Shown here piece after piece: positions 7,291 through 15,404 of a stretch of 39,560 bases of DNA; within the stretch, counting starts at the first letter, position 1, and every line of letters starts with the position of its first letter. The notes below the pieces were generated by a model, which saw only the letters and a program-made list of their open reading frames with translations, was not told the DNA's origin and ran no database searches. Source of the stretch: Oscillospiraceae bacterium (GTDB lineage Bacteria; Bacillota; Clostridia; Oscillospirales; Acutalibacteraceae). The stretch spans positions 1 to 39,560 of the forward strand of contig JAISXG010000067.1 of the NCBI GenBank assembly GCA_031270605.1, in the 5' to 3' direction. A program made the position numbers and the translations under genes.

Positions 7291-8286
7291 ATGATTGAAT
7301 TAAAAAACCTCAACAAAACATACAAAACCTCAGACCACGAGATTGTGGCGTTGAACAATGTGAACCTGACGATTCAGGACGGCGAGATTTTCGGCATCAT
7401 CGGCCCCTCGGGCGCGGGCAAAAGCACGCTCGTGCGCTGCATCAACCTGCTTGAGCGCCCCACAAAAGGCGATGTGATTTTAGACGGGCAGAACCTTGTG
7501 CGGCTCAGGCAGAAAGAGCTGCTGAAGACCCGCCGCTCCATCGGCATGATTTTTCAAAGCTTCAATTTGTTTTCGCAGCGCAACACTCTGCAAAACGTCT
7601 GCTACCCCCTCGAAATCGCAGGGGTGGGCAAAAAAGAAGCGAAAGCGCGTGCGCTGAAGCTCCTGAAACTGGTTGGCCTGGCAGACAGGCAAAAATCATA
7701 CCCATCTCAACTTTCAGGCGGCCAAAAGCAGCGCGTCGCCATTGCGAGAGCGCTGGCGACAGACCCGAAATACCTTTTGTGTGACGAAGCGACAAGCGCG
7801 CTTGACCCGCAGACCACACAGTCCATATTGAACCTTCTCAAAGAAATCAACCAGACGCTGGGCGTCACGATTGTGGTCATCACCCACGAAATGAAGGTGA
7901 TCGACCAGATTTGTGACCGCGTGGCGGTGATTGACAGCAGCGGCATCGCCGAGGTCGGCACGGTTGCGGAACTGTTTTTAAATCCCCAGTCGGAAACAGC
8001 GAAAGAACTGATTTTGCCCGCTTCGCAGCACGCGCAGAAAAAACTCGGCAGCAGAATGCTGCGGGTGATTTTTAACGGTGAAGCCTCCGAACAGCCGGTT
8101 GTCGCGGAGCTTGTTCTCTCGTGTCAGGCGCCCGTCAACATCATGTTTGCGGACACAAAAGACATCGACGGCAAGGCCTATGGGCAAATGCTCCTGCAGC
8201 TGCCGGAGGACGAACGCCAGGCAGAAAAGGTCATTGCGTGGCTGCGCGCGAACAACATGCAGTTTTCCGAGGAGGTTTCACAGTGA
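7291..8286 (+). CDS. metN: Methionine ABC transporter, ATP-binding protein
   Basis: ATPase of a D/L-methionine importer, 331 residues. Walker A GPSGAGKST (38-46), Q-loop at GMIFQSFNLF, signature LSGGQKQR (141-148), Walker B YLLCDEATSALD (161-172), H-loop VITHE (196-200). Residues from about 255 form the NIL regulatory domain that binds methionine in this family, including LSCQAPVNIMFADTKDI. Followed by metI and metQ on the same strand. AAGGGTG precedes the ATG. Confidence 0.94.
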   Translation: MIELKNLNKTYKTSDHEIVALNNVNLTIQDGEIFGIIGPSGAGKSTLVRCINLLERPTKGDVILDGQNLVRLRQKELLKTRRSIGMIFQSFNLFSQRNTLQNVCYPLEIAGVGKKEAKARALKLLKLVGLADRQKSYPSQLSGGQKQRVAIARALATDPKYLLCDEATSALDPQTTQSILNLLKEINQTLGVTIVVITHEMKVIDQICDRVAVIDSSGIAEVGTVAELFLNPQSETAKELILPASQHAQKKLGSRMLRVIFNGEASEQPVVAELVLSCQAPVNIMFADTKDIDGKAYGQMLLQLPEDERQAEKVIAWLRANNMQFSEEVSQ

Positions 8287-8306
8287 ACAACAGCGTTTTA
8301 TCAGCC

Positions 8307-8336
8307 CCGGCTTTGGCAAAACCGGCCTTTTTCTTT
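8307..8336 (+). other. Terminator-like hairpin between metN and metI
   Basis: CCGG (8307-8310) pairs with CCGG (8322-8325), extended by TTT/AAA across one mismatch, followed by CCTTTTTCTTTT. The stem is short. It may partly terminate or set the ratio of ATPase to permease transcripts. Confidence 0.35.
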
Positions 8337-8360
8337 TGGCGGAAGGGGCGGGTGGCATAA

Positions 8361-9041
8361 ATGTTTTCTGAAATGATGCAAAAGCTCTGGGAAACAGGCG
8401 AGCTGCAAAGGGGCATTTGGGAAACGGTTTACATGACGCTTTTCTCCACCTTGTTTTCCTATATTATCGGCTTGCCCATCGGCCTGATTCTCACAGTTAC
8501 GGGCAAGGACGGCATCCGCCCCGTCGCAGCCGTCAACCGTGTGCTGGGCATTCTGGTCAACGCGTTCCGGAGCGTGCCGTTCATTATTCTGATGGTCGCC
8601 ATGCTGCCCGCCGCCAAAGCGATCGTGGGCACAAGCTTCGGCAACAAGGCAATGATCGTCACCCTTGTGATTGCGGCGGCGCCCTATGTGGCGCGCATGG
8701 TCGAGTCCTCCATTAAGGAAGTTGACTTCGGTGTGATCGAAGCCGCAAAAGCAATGGGAACCTCTTCGTTCAAAATTATTTATAAGGTTCTGCTGCCCGA
8801 AGCAAAGCCGGCGCTCATAATCGGCGCGGTGATTTCCACCGTCACAATTCTCGGCTATTCGGCCATGGCGGGCTCCATCGGCGGCGGCGGGCTCGGCAAA
8901 ATCGCCATTACCTACGGCTACCAAAAATACAACCCCGATATTGTCTGGGTTTGCGTGGTGCTTACCATTATCATCGTGCAGGTTCTTCAGGAGGTTGGAA
9001 TGCTCGCCGCACGCAAAATCGATAAGCGCATCCAAAAGTAA
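8361..9041 (+). CDS. metI: Methionine ABC transporter, permease
   Basis: Integral membrane subunit of 226 residues with about five hydrophobic segments (for example FSYIIGLPIGLILTV near 32 and FIILMVAMLPAA near 74). The cytoplasmic EAA loop is EAAKAMGTSSFKIIYKVLLP (127-146), which contacts MetN. GGGGCGGGTGG lies upstream of the ATG. It is 74 bases after metN, a gap holding a terminator-like hairpin. Confidence 0.94.
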   Translation: MFSEMMQKLWETGELQRGIWETVYMTLFSTLFSYIIGLPIGLILTVTGKDGIRPVAAVNRVLGILVNAFRSVPFIILMVAMLPAAKAIVGTSFGNKAMIVTLVIAAAPYVARMVESSIKEVDFGVIEAAKAMGTSSFKIIYKVLLPEAKPALIIGAVISTVTILGYSAMAGSIGGGGLGKIAITYGYQKYNPDIVWVCVVLTIIIVQVLQEVGMLAARKIDKRIQK

Positions 9042-9092
9042 ACACAAGTCAATTGTACAAATCAAAAATTAATATCAAAGGAGATATTTATT

Positions 9093-9944
9093 ATGAAGAA
9101 AATTATATTCAGCGTCTTAGCCCTCGCACTTGCATTGCCCCTGATTTTTGCCGGCTGCAAAAAAGACGACGGCACAACAACCACAACAGCCCCCGCGGGC
9201 GCAGATAAAACCATCACCATCGGCGCAACGCCTACCCCCCACGCCGAAATCCTTGAGCAGGTCAAGACGAAGCTTGAAGCCCAGGGCTACACCCTGAAAA
9301 TTGTTGTTTATGATGAATATGTGCTGCCGAATGACGCGCTTGCAGACAAAACCCTTGACGCGAACTATTTCCAGCACACACCTTATCTGAACAAATATAA
9401 CGAGTCAAAAGGCGCCAGCCTCACCGCTCTCGCGTCGATTCACTATGAGCCGTTCGGCATTTACGGCAATGAGATCACAGATTTGAAAGACATTGCGGAC
9501 GGCGCAAACATCATCATCCCGGCGGACGACAGCAACGAGACCCGCGCCCTGTTTTTGCTGCAGCAGGAGGGATTGATCAAACTGCCCGACGACGCGGACG
9601 CTGAAAAAGGCGTTTCCACGCTGGATATTGTTGACGACGGAGGTTATAATATTGTTACCGTTCAGGCTGACACTGTGCCCGCTCAGCTGAAAAACAACAA
9701 AACCGGCACCATCGCCGTCATCAACGGCAACTACGCGCTCGGCGCCGGGTTAAAAATTACCGACGCGCTCGCAAGCGAAGACGCTTCCGGCGACGCGGCG
9801 CAGACCTATGCGAACATCATCGCCATCCGCGCGGAGGACAAAGACAGCGTGAAACTCAAAGCCCTTGTTTCAGCACTGCAGACCGAAGAGGTAAAAACCT
9901 TTATCCAGAACGAATATAACGGCGCGGTTGTTGCAATTTTTTAA
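9093..9944 (+). CDS. metQ: Methionine-binding lipoprotein (NlpA family)
   Basis: Substrate-binding protein of 283 residues anchored to the outer face of the membrane. A lipoprotein signal peptide ends in LIFAGC with Cys22 as the lipidation site, followed by a Lys/Asp/Thr-rich linker. The mature part starts TITIGATPTPHAEIL, typical of NlpA/MetQ, with FQHTPYLNKYN near residue 91. AAAGGAGATA precedes the ATG. A long palindrome begins right after the stop codon and a strong terminator follows at 10122-10170. Confidence 0.93.
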   Translation: MKKIIFSVLALALALPLIFAGCKKDDGTTTTTAPAGADKTITIGATPTPHAEILEQVKTKLEAQGYTLKIVVYDEYVLPNDALADKTLDANYFQHTPYLNKYNESKGASLTALASIHYEPFGIYGNEITDLKDIADGANIIIPADDSNETRALFLLQQEGLIKLPDDADAEKGVSTLDIVDDGGYNIVTVQADTVPAQLKNNKTGTIAVINGNYALGAGLKITDALASEDASGDAAQTYANIIAIRAEDKDSVKLKALVSALQTEEVKTFIQNEYNGAVVAIF

Positions 9945-9945
9945 G

Positions 9946-10109
9946 TAGAGCATATCCGATAATTGCCAACATGCCCATAATCGGCCCTTTTTACGTCACT
10001 TCGCGTTAAAAAATCTTAGAAACCGCCTAGGTTTCCTTCGATTTTTCGCCTTGATTGGCACAAAAATTGCTCGATTCTGTGCACGTTTCCAATTACCGAA
10101 TACACCCTA
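9946..10109. repeat. Long imperfect palindrome (element 4) after metQ
   Basis: The left arm starts TAGAGCATATCCGATAATTG immediately after the metQ stop. The right arm ends CAATTACCGAATACACCCTA. Many differences between the arms are C/T or A/G changes that keep G-U pairs in RNA. Pairing continues through the centre (CATGCCCA/TGTGCACG, AATCGG/TCGATT, TTTTT/AAAAA) to an apical GAAACC-gccta-GGTTTC at about 10019-10035. It would be part of the metQ 3' untranslated region unless transcription stops inside it. Confidence 0.65.
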
Positions 10110-10121
10110 AAGATAATATAA

Positions 10122-10170
10122 GAAAGCAGCAAACCGCCAACAGGGGGTTTTGCTGCTTTCGTTTGTTTCA
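10122..10170 (+). terminator. Terminator of the metNIQ operon
   Basis: GAAAGCAGCAAA (10122-10133) pairs perfectly with TTTGCTGCTTTC (10149-10160), extended inward by CC/GG, and is followed by GTTTGTTT. A strong 12-bp stem. Confidence 0.85.
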
Positions 10171-10253
10171 AATAATTATAAAAATCTTACAAAAAACCTA
10201 GCATTCTTTCTAAAAAAACAAAATAAAACAAAAGATTTGAGATAGAATTGGGA

Positions 10254-10353
10254 GGCGGAGACAGAAGGCCACACCGCACAATTCGCGGCTTGCGCCTTCA
10301 CGTTCCCGCCACATAATTTCGGAGATGTATGGCGTGAAAGAAAACGCTTTCAC
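10254..10353 (+). promoter_or_regulatory. Structured leader upstream of nifS
   Basis: Nested stems: GGCGG (10254-10258) with CCGCC (10306-10310), GAAGGC (10264-10269) with GCCTTC (10294-10299), and CCGC (10274-10277) with GCGG (10285-10288). A separate hairpin GTGAAAG/CTTTCAC lies at 10334-10353. It does not match a riboswitch that I know. It may regulate nifS or be a protein binding site. No clear promoter was identified in front of it. Confidence 0.4.
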
Positions 10354-10382
10354 ACACCCCCGCGAAAGGAATGAAAATAAAT

Positions 10383-11603
10383 ATGCAAATTTACGCAGAT
10401 AACGCGGCCACCACAAAAATGAGCCGCTTGGCTATAGATACCATGCTGCCGTACATGGACGTGCTCTACGGCAACCCCTCCAGCCTGCACACCCCCGGCC
10501 AAAAGGCCGCCGAGGCGCTTTTCTCGGCAAGGGAAACCATCGCGAAATACTTAAACTGCGAGCCCCGTGAAATCACATTCACCTCCGGCGGCAGCGAATC
10601 CGACAATCAGGCGATCCTCTCCGCTGTCGGGGCGGGCGCGAGAAAAAATAAAAAGCACATCATCTCAACCGCGTTTGAGCACCACGCCGTGCTCCACGCG
10701 CTCAAAAAGCTTCAGAAGCAGGGCTACGAGGTCACGCTGCTGGACGTTCACGAAAACGGCCTGATAACACCCGAGCAGGTCAAGCAGGCCATCCGGCCCG
10801 ACACGGCGCTTGTGACGGTTATGTATGCCAACAACGAAATCGGCACCGTGCAGCCCATCGCCGAAATCGGCAAGATCTGCCGTGAAGCGGGCGTGCCGTT
10901 CCACACGGACGCGGTGCAGGCCGCGGGGCACATTCCGATTGACGTCAAAGCGCAGAATATAGACCTCCTTTCCCTCTCCGCGCACAAATTCCACGGCCCG
11001 AAAGGCGTGGGCGTGTTGTATGCGCGCAAGGGCGTTCCGCTCACAACGCTGATCGAGGGCGGCGCGCAGGAGCGCGGCAGGCGCGCGGGCACCGAAAACA
11101 TTCCCGCCATCATGGCCATGGCCGCTTCCTTCGCTTATATGTGCGACCGCATTGATGAACACACCGAAAAGCTCACGGCCCTGCGCGACAGGCTCATGAA
11201 AGGGCTTGGGCAGATCCCCCGCTCCATTTTAAACGGCGACCCCACGCGCCGCCTGCCCGGCAACGTGAACTTCTGCTTCGAGGGCATCGAGGGCGAATCG
11301 CTCCTGCTGCTCTTAGACGCAAAGGGCGTTTACGCCTCCTCCGGCTCCGCCTGCACCTCCGGCTCGCTTGACCCGAGCCATGTGCTGCTCGCCATCGGCC
11401 GCCCCCACGAAATCGCCCACGGCTCCCTGCGCCTGACGCTTTCAGACGAAAACACCGAGGAAGAAGTCGATTACATCATTAAGTCCGTCGAAGAGGTCGT
11501 GGAGCGCCTGCGCGCCATGTCGCCCGTGTGGCAGGACCTTTTGGCCGGCAGAAAGAATTATGTCATCAAACAGTGCAAAAATTATGCGCAAACATTAAAC
11601 TAA
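10383..11603 (+). CDS. nifS: Cysteine desulfurase
   Basis: PLP enzyme (406 residues) that takes sulfur from cysteine for Fe-S clusters and tRNA thiolation. It opens MQIYADNAATT, has the PLP lysine in SLSAHKFHGPKG (Lys202), RAGTENI near 234 and the active-site loop SSGSACTSG with Cys324, the long loop of the NifS/IscS class. A 25-residue tail after the usual end ends KQCKNYAQTLN. The ATG at 10383 is preferred because the GAAAGGA is adjacent to the alternative ATG at 10371. It precedes nifU and mnmA, its expected partners. Confidence 0.94.
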   Translation: MQIYADNAATTKMSRLAIDTMLPYMDVLYGNPSSLHTPGQKAAEALFSARETIAKYLNCEPREITFTSGGSESDNQAILSAVGAGARKNKKHIISTAFEHHAVLHALKKLQKQGYEVTLLDVHENGLITPEQVKQAIRPDTALVTVMYANNEIGTVQPIAEIGKICREAGVPFHTDAVQAAGHIPIDVKAQNIDLLSLSAHKFHGPKGVGVLYARKGVPLTTLIEGGAQERGRRAGTENIPAIMAMAASFAYMCDRIDEHTEKLTALRDRLMKGLGQIPRSILNGDPTRRLPGNVNFCFEGIEGESLLLLLDAKGVYASSGSACTSGSLDPSHVLLAIGRPHEIAHGSLRLTLSDENTEEEVDYIIKSVEEVVERLRAMSPVWQDLLAGRKNYVIKQCKNYAQTLN

Positions 11604-11652
11604 TTTCGTCATATTATTATATAAACACACATATGGAAAGGACGTGTACCTC

Positions 11653-12087
11653 ATGGCATTATACAGTCAGAAAGTGATGGACCATTTCACAAATCCCCGC
11701 AATGTGGGCTCCATCGAAGACGCGGACGGCGTCGGCGAAGTGGGCAACGCAAAATGCGGCGACATCATGAAAGTATATATCAAAGTCAGAGCGGGCATCA
11801 TCACAGATGTGAAGTTTGAAACCTTCGGCTGCGGCTCCGCGATTGCCACAAGCTCCATGGCGACGGAGATGATCAAGGGCAAAACCATCGATCAGGCCTT
11901 TGAATTGAGCAACAAAGCGGTTGTCGAAGCGCTGGACGGCCTGCCGCCCGCGAAGCTCCACTGCTCGGTGCTTGCAGAGGAATCCATCAAAGCGGCCATC
12001 AAGGATTACTATGACAGGAACAACATCCCCTACGACCCGAAAAAATTTCCCGACTGCGCCCATTGTGAGGGCTGCGGAGTCGGATAA
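11653..12087 (+). CDS. nifU: Fe-S cluster assembly scaffold (NifU/IscU type)
   Basis: U-type scaffold of 144 residues that receives sulfur from NifS. The cluster-binding residues are visible: Cys35 and Asp37 (NAKCGD), Cys60 (FGCGSAIATSSM) and Cys104 (LHCSVLAEE). A C-terminal tail adds CAHCEGCG, common in clostridial members. The ATG at 11653 follows AAAGGA by 10 bases; a GTG at 11644 is less likely. It is 49 bases after nifS. Confidence 0.94.
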   Translation: MALYSQKVMDHFTNPRNVGSIEDADGVGEVGNAKCGDIMKVYIKVRAGIITDVKFETFGCGSAIATSSMATEMIKGKTIDQAFELSNKAVVEALDGLPPAKLHCSVLAEESIKAAIKDYYDRNNIPYDPKKFPDCAHCEGCGVG

Positions 12088-12110
12088 GACTATTATTAAC
12101 CCCAAAGAAA

Positions 12111-12144
12111 CCACCATCAATTGATAAAAGTCGGTTGATGGTGG
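12111..12144 (+). terminator. Hairpin after nifU
   Basis: CCACCATCAA (12111-12120) pairs with TTGATGGTGG (12135-12144). The tail GCTTGTCAT is only weakly T-rich, so read-through is possible. Confidence 0.6.
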
Positions 12145-12205
12145 GCTTGTCATATGGTAAGATAACATATGTACATTATTTTATATTTCTTGGGAGCCTG
12201 AAGAA

Positions 12206-12877
12206 ATGAAAACAGAGATTGCGGCTGATTTTTATAATAACGCGGGTGTTTTAAAAGAAGATGCGCCATTTTCAGAAAGAAGTACAATGCTGATCAATCG
12301 AATACGCAGTTATTGTGAAGAACTGATCTTTACAAACGCTAAAATATTGGAAATTGGTTGTGGAAATGGGCGATATTCGTTTGCATTTGAAAAAATGGGC
12401 GCCATTTCTACCGGTATTGACTGTGCGGATACTGTCATTGAGTACGCAAGGGATTTCGCAAAACAAATAAACAGTACCTCCACATTTATCATGGGTGACG
12501 CTCTGGACATGCCTTTCATGGATAAAGCCTTCGATATCGTTTTTTTGGTTGGCAATACTATTGTTGAGTTTTCTTATGACGATATCGATAAATTATGTGA
12601 ACAAAGCCGTCGTGTACTCAAGCAAACCGGAGTGTTTTGCGTAGCAATGAATGATATGTTCATTCATTGGAATGGCAAGCATCATGATATTAATAATTAT
12701 TCTTATGAAAGCGGGCAAATATTAAGTAATTATACGATACCCGGCCAAGGCACATATCCTTATCATGCTCATTTTTGGACGGTTGCAATGGCCAAATGTA
12801 TTTTTAAAAGGCATTTTAGGCAAATTGATATAAAACAAACAGATGAAAAAAGATTTTGGATTGAATGTAGATTGTAA
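12206..12877 (+). CDS. Class I SAM-dependent methyltransferase
   Basis: The 223-residue protein has a Rossmann methyltransferase core: motif I ILEIGCGNGRY (47-57), the acidic end of strand 2 at GIDCAD (70-75), GDALDMPF (97-104) and FDIVFLVGN (109-117). The substrate is unknown. GGGAG precedes the ATG. The gene is distinctly more AT-rich than nifU and nadA on either side and is bracketed by hairpins at 12111 and 12883, so it looks like an insertion into an Fe-S/sulfur cluster. No partner gene suggests its target. Confidence 0.82.
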   Translation: MKTEIAADFYNNAGVLKEDAPFSERSTMLINRIRSYCEELIFTNAKILEIGCGNGRYSFAFEKMGAISTGIDCADTVIEYARDFAKQINSTSTFIMGDALDMPFMDKAFDIVFLVGNTIVEFSYDDIDKLCEQSRRVLKQTGVFCVAMNDMFIHWNGKHHDINNYSYESGQILSNYTIPGQGTYPYHAHFWTVAMAKCIFKRHFRQIDIKQTDEKRFWIECRL

Positions 12878-12882
12878 AGCGA

Positions 12883-12920
12883 ACCCCTGCCATATAACGA
12901 TTGCCCGTTAAGGGGTGCCT
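12883..12920 (+). terminator. Nested hairpin after the methyltransferase
   Basis: ACCCCT (12883-12888) pairs with AGGGGT (12911-12916) with an inner AACG/CGTT stem, followed by GCCTTTT. AAAGCGAA upstream can also pair with TTCGCTTT near 12946-12953, giving a larger alternative fold. Confidence 0.5.
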
Positions 12921-12995
12921 TTTCCAAAAACAAAATAAAAAGGGGACTTCGCTTTGCGGCACACACACCCGAGCGCCGCAAGGTGAACACATCTT

Positions 12996-13919
12996 ATGAT
13001 GAGAACAACGCGATCAATACAGGACGAGATTCTGCGCCTGAAAAAAGAAAACGACGTCTGCATCCTCGCCCACGCCTATCAAAGCCACGACATTTGGGAG
13101 GTTGCGGACTATGTGGGCGACTCCTTCGGCCTGAGCCGGCAGGCCGCCGCCGCGCCGAACCAAACGGTGCTCATGTGCGGCGTGCGTTTCATGGCCGAAA
13201 CGGTGAAAATCCTCTCACCGCAAAAAAAGGTGATTCTTTCGCATTCACAGGCCGGCTGCCCGATGGCCGACCAGATGGATGTGGACATTGTGATGCAGCT
13301 CAAAGAGATGTACCCGGACTACAGCGTCGTTGCCTATATCAACACCACCGCCGAGCTGAAAACAATCTGCGACGTGTGCGTCACGTCCTCTTCGGCGGTG
13401 AAAATCATTCAGCGCATTAAAAATCCGAATATCCTGTTTATCCCCGACTGCAACCTCGGCGACTGGGTGCAGAAGCAGGTGCCCGAAAAAACATTGAAGC
13501 TCGTGCAGGGCGGTTGCCCCACCCATTTGCGCATGACGGTGCGCGACGTGGAGCGTGAGCGCGCGCTGCACCCCGACGCGTTGCTGCTCGTACACCCCGA
13601 ATGCCACCCCAAAGTCACCGCGCTTGCGGACTATGTGGGCAGCACCACGGGCATTATCGACTTCGCCGAAAAGAGCGGGGCGAAAAGCTTCATTATCGGC
13701 ACCGAGAACAGCATTGTGCAGCATTTGCAGTTCAGCTGCCCCGATAAAACCTTTTATGCGCTCTCAAAAGACGCCGTGTGCCACAACATGAAAATTACCA
13801 CGCTTGCCGACGTGTACGACTGCGTGAACGGCACGGGCGGCGAAGAAATATTCCTCGAAGAGCACATCATCCGCGGCGCGAAGCGGTGCATTGACGAAAT
13901 GCTGAGGTTGGGCCGATGA
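12996..13919 (+). CDS. nadA: Quinolinate synthase
   Basis: [4Fe-4S] enzyme of de novo NAD synthesis that condenses iminoaspartate with dihydroxyacetone phosphate. The 307-residue length fits the short NadA type. Likely cluster ligands are Cys88 (QAGCPMAD), Cys174 (GGCPTH) and Cys262 (VCHNMK), with spacing close to characterised enzymes. HAYQSHDIWEVADYVGDS lies near residue 26 and VHPECHP near 199. nadB and nadC are not in the window. AAGGTG precedes the start; ATG at 12996 or 12999 are both possible. It overlaps mnmA by four bases. Confidence 0.93.
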   Translation: MMRTTRSIQDEILRLKKENDVCILAHAYQSHDIWEVADYVGDSFGLSRQAAAAPNQTVLMCGVRFMAETVKILSPQKKVILSHSQAGCPMADQMDVDIVMQLKEMYPDYSVVAYINTTAELKTICDVCVTSSSAVKIIQRIKNPNILFIPDCNLGDWVQKQVPEKTLKLVQGGCPTHLRMTVRDVERERALHPDALLLVHPECHPKVTALADYVGSTTGIIDFAEKSGAKSFIIGTENSIVQHLQFSCPDKTFYALSKDAVCHNMKITTLADVYDCVNGTGGEEIFLEEHIIRGAKRCIDEMLRLGR

Positions 13920-14989
13920 GCAGGGTTTTGGTCGCGATGAGCGGGGGCGTGGATTCGAGCGTAGCCGCCTTTCTTCTCAAAGAGCAGGGCTATGACTGCA
14001 TCGGCGCGACGATGCGCCTGTTTGACAATGAGGACGCGGGCTTTTCAAGGGAAAAGAGCTGCTGCTCGCTTGAGGACACAGAGGACGCGCGCAGCGTGGC
14101 CCGCCGCCTTTCCATGCCCTATTATGTGTTCAACTTCATGGGCGACTTCCACACACAGGTGATCAGCCGGTTTGCGGACTGCTATGAAAAAGGCGGCACG
14201 CCGAACCCCTGCATTGACTGCAACCGCTATTTGAAATTTGACCGCATGCTCCGCCGCGCGCGCGAACTTGAGTGCGAAGCCGTGGCTACCGGGCACTATG
14301 CGAGAATTGAACAAAAAGACGGCCGCCGGCTGCTGAAAAAAGCGGAGGACAAGAGCAAAGACCAGACCTATGTGCTTTACGCCATGACGCAGGACCAGCT
14401 TGCCCACACCCTCTTCCCGCTCGGCGGAATGCACAAGGCGCAGACGCGTAAAATCGCGGAAGAGCAGGGATTTTTGAATGCAAGAAAGCGCGACAGTCAG
14501 GACATTTGCTTCGCGCCGGACGGCGACTATGCCGCGGCAATCGCGCGGCATACGGGCAAAACATACTCCCCCGGCAAATTTGTCGACAGGGCGGGAAACG
14601 TGCTCGGCGAACATCAGGGCATCATCCGCTACACCATCGGCCAGCGAAAAGGCCTCGGGCTTGCGCTGCCGGGGCCGATGTATGTGTGCGAAAAAAACGT
14701 GGCCGAAAACACCGTCGTGCTTGGGCGCAATGAAGATTTGTTCTCAACAGAGCTGGTTGCGGAGGATTTCAACTGGATTTTATATGAAACCCCGCCCGAA
14801 ACCCTGCGGGTAAAGGCAAAAATCCGCTATTCGCAGAATGAAGAGGACGCAACCGTCACTCCCCTGCCCAAAAACAAGGTCAAACTGGTGTTCGACAGGC
14901 CCCAGCGGGCCGTCAGCCCCGGGCAGGCCGTCGTGCTTTATGACGGCGACTATGTTGTGGGCGGCGGCACGATTGTGCCATCCGAATAA
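13916..14989 (+). CDS. mnmA: tRNA-specific 2-thiouridylase
   Basis: Adenylates U34 of Lys, Glu and Gln tRNAs and replaces oxygen by sulfur delivered from a cysteine desulfurase. The 357-residue protein has the PP-loop SGGVDSS (9-15), catalytic Cys102 in NPCIDCNRYLKF and Cys198 in RDSQDICFAP, matching the standard pair. GQRKGLG lies near residue 242. The ATGA overlap with nadA implies translational coupling. nifS is upstream, so the sulfur donor is in the same cluster. Confidence 0.95.
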   Translation: MSRVLVAMSGGVDSSVAAFLLKEQGYDCIGATMRLFDNEDAGFSREKSCCSLEDTEDARSVARRLSMPYYVFNFMGDFHTQVISRFADCYEKGGTPNPCIDCNRYLKFDRMLRRARELECEAVATGHYARIEQKDGRRLLKKAEDKSKDQTYVLYAMTQDQLAHTLFPLGGMHKAQTRKIAEEQGFLNARKRDSQDICFAPDGDYAAAIARHTGKTYSPGKFVDRAGNVLGEHQGIIRYTIGQRKGLGLALPGPMYVCEKNVAENTVVLGRNEDLFSTELVAEDFNWILYETPPETLRVKAKIRYSQNEEDATVTPLPKNKVKLVFDRPQRAVSPGQAVVLYDGDYVVGGGTIVPSE

Positions 14990-15005
14990 AATAAATCGCT
15001 GGCTG

Positions 15006-15174
15006 GTCGCTCTTCTTGCGGAGAGCGTGGATTGAAATAGCAGGCGGGCGGTTACGGCGTCGCTGCTGGATGTCGCTCTCCCTGCGGAGAGCGTGGATTG
15101 AAATTGTTTTATGCTAATCTATGTTGTAGTGATTATTGCGTCGCTCTCCTTGCGGAGAGCGACTGGATTCAAAA
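15006..15174 (+). CRISPR. Relic CRISPR array, type I-C-like repeats (3 repeats, 2 spacers)
   Basis: Repeats at 15006-15038, 15072-15104 and 15140-about 15174 share GTCGCTCT..TGCGGAGAGCG and end in GTGGATTGAAAT in the first two. The inner GCTCTCC/GGAGAGC palindrome and the ATTGAAAT end are typical of type I-C repeats. The first two copies differ at two positions. The third is degenerate, with AC inserted after GAGAGCG and ATTC in place of ATTG. Spacers are 33 bases (15039-15071) and 35 bases (15105-15139). There is no AT-rich leader: the first repeat starts 17 bases after the mnmA stop. No cas gene is in the window. Probably an orphan remnant. Confidence 0.85.
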
Positions 15175-15215
15175 GTTAAGCGGCGGGGCCATCACAGGCA
15201 CCCGCCACTTAACTT
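15173..15215. terminator. Strong hairpin directly after the CRISPR relic
   Basis: AAGTTAAG (15173-15180) pairs with CTTAACTT (15208-15215), and GGCGGG (15182-15187) with CCCGCC (15201-15206), with one mismatch between. It is followed by TATATAAC, a weak T-run. Probably terminates mnmA or array transcripts. The remaining stretch 15217-15360 is AT-rich and shows nothing else that I recognise. Confidence 0.7.
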
Positions 15216-15364
15216 TATATAACAGCTGAAGATATCTTATTAGCTCTAAAAACAACCATATTTATCTCATAACAAATAATTACTATATATCATTGCCGTT
15301 GTTGAAAAATTTTATAAGCATATATGCCACCAGAAACATATATACCGATACGGGATATTTTTAC

Positions 15365-15383
15365 TATACCATATTGGTATAAT
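15365..15383 (+). promoter_or_regulatory. Palindromic operator overlapping the -10 of the XRE gene
   Basis: TATACCATATTGGTATA (15365-15381) is a perfect palindrome (TATACCA-TAT-TGGTATA). It overlaps a TATAAT at 15378-15383. A related TATACC half-site lies upstream near 15341. This layout fits autorepression by the XRE protein encoded 22 bases downstream. Confidence 0.65.
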
Positions 15384-15404
15384 TTTGTCAAGGGGTAAAA
15401 ATAT

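Noticed and set aside
8283-8360. 25-codon GTG-started ORF between metN and metI
   Set aside because: It has no ribosome binding site of its own and consists of the terminator-like hairpin.
12983-13420. 145-codon ORF at the start of nadA in another frame
   Set aside because: Arg/Pro/Gly-rich shadow; the nadA frame has the conserved cysteines.
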